From Fusobacterium sp. (GTDB lineage: Bacteria; Fusobacteriota; Fusobacteriia; Fusobacteriales; Fusobacteriaceae): DNA of 6,319 bases. The stretch lies in contig DXSD01000103.1 in NCBI GenBank assembly GCA_019410665.1, forward strand, positions 1-6,319. Direction: 5' to 3'. The notes below the pieces were generated by a model. The model had not been told where the DNA came from. It searched no databases and worked only from the letters and a program-made list of their open reading frames with translations. Within the stretch, counting starts at the first letter, position 1. Every line of letters starts with the position of its first letter. A program made the translations under genes and the position numbers. This document shows positions 6,284-6,319 of this stretch, one piece after another.

Positions 6284-6319
6284 TTATAAAATAGATTGCC
6301 ATTTCTCTCTTATTTTGAG
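6284..6319 (-). CDS. Possible 3' end of an upstream gene (partial)
   Basis: Reading leftward from the window edge, one frame is open for 11 codons (LKIREKWQSIL) and then stops at TAA (6286-6284), just upstream of the mutL promoter. The amphipathic, charged sequence looks like a genuine protein C-terminus, and the position suits a co-oriented neighbour. The fragment is far too short to identify, and an open frame of this length can arise by chance in AT-rich DNA. Confidence 0.3.
   Translation of the reverse strand, partial: LKIREKWQSIL

Noticed and set aside
1..6319. tRNA, rRNA, riboswitch, T-box, CRISPR or insertion sequence
   Set aside because: I saw no cloverleaf-like segment, regular spacer-repeat array, transposase-like protein or structured leader. 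The gaps are too short for a riboswitch or T-box, including the one before lysS.

Overview
This AT-rich window holds six genes, all on the minus strand and tightly packed. It most likely comes from a Fusobacterium or close relative. The evidence is the low-GC codon use (AGA for arginine, A/T third positions), the strong GGAGG-type ribosome binding sites, a diderm-style lipoprotein with TPRs, and the overall look of the LysS and MutL proteins. This placement is from recognition, not from a search.

In the direction of transcription (right to left) the layout is: a possible last 12 codons of an upstream gene (6284-6319); a good sigma-70-type promoter overlapped by an inverted repeat (6246-6275); mutL (mismatch repair, TTG start); rlmH (23S rRNA pseudouridine-1915 methyltransferase, TTG start); a DUF1292-like protein with a very acidic, tyrosine-rich tail; a DUF1934/YwiB-like protein overlapping it by one base; a TPR-containing lipoprotein; and lysS (lysyl-tRNA synthetase). 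Past lysS, positions 1-59 form a long imperfect hairpin that reads as an intrinsic terminator. Gaps between genes are 46 nt or less, and I found no convincing internal promoter or terminator, so the simplest reading is one six-gene operon from about 6241 to about 9.

The genes do not form an obvious single pathway. mutL serves DNA repair, rlmH ribosome maturation and lysS translation. Between them lie two small conserved proteins of unknown role and an envelope lipoprotein. This is largely a housekeeping region. I saw no defence system, mobile element, CRISPR array, tRNA or rRNA, and no sign of a new multi-gene system. The points most worth a second look are the terminator/repeat structure at the left edge, the promoter-overlapping inverted repeat, the DUF1292-DUF1934 pair and the uncharacterised lipoprotein. 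No stretch longer than 300 bases lacks a gene.
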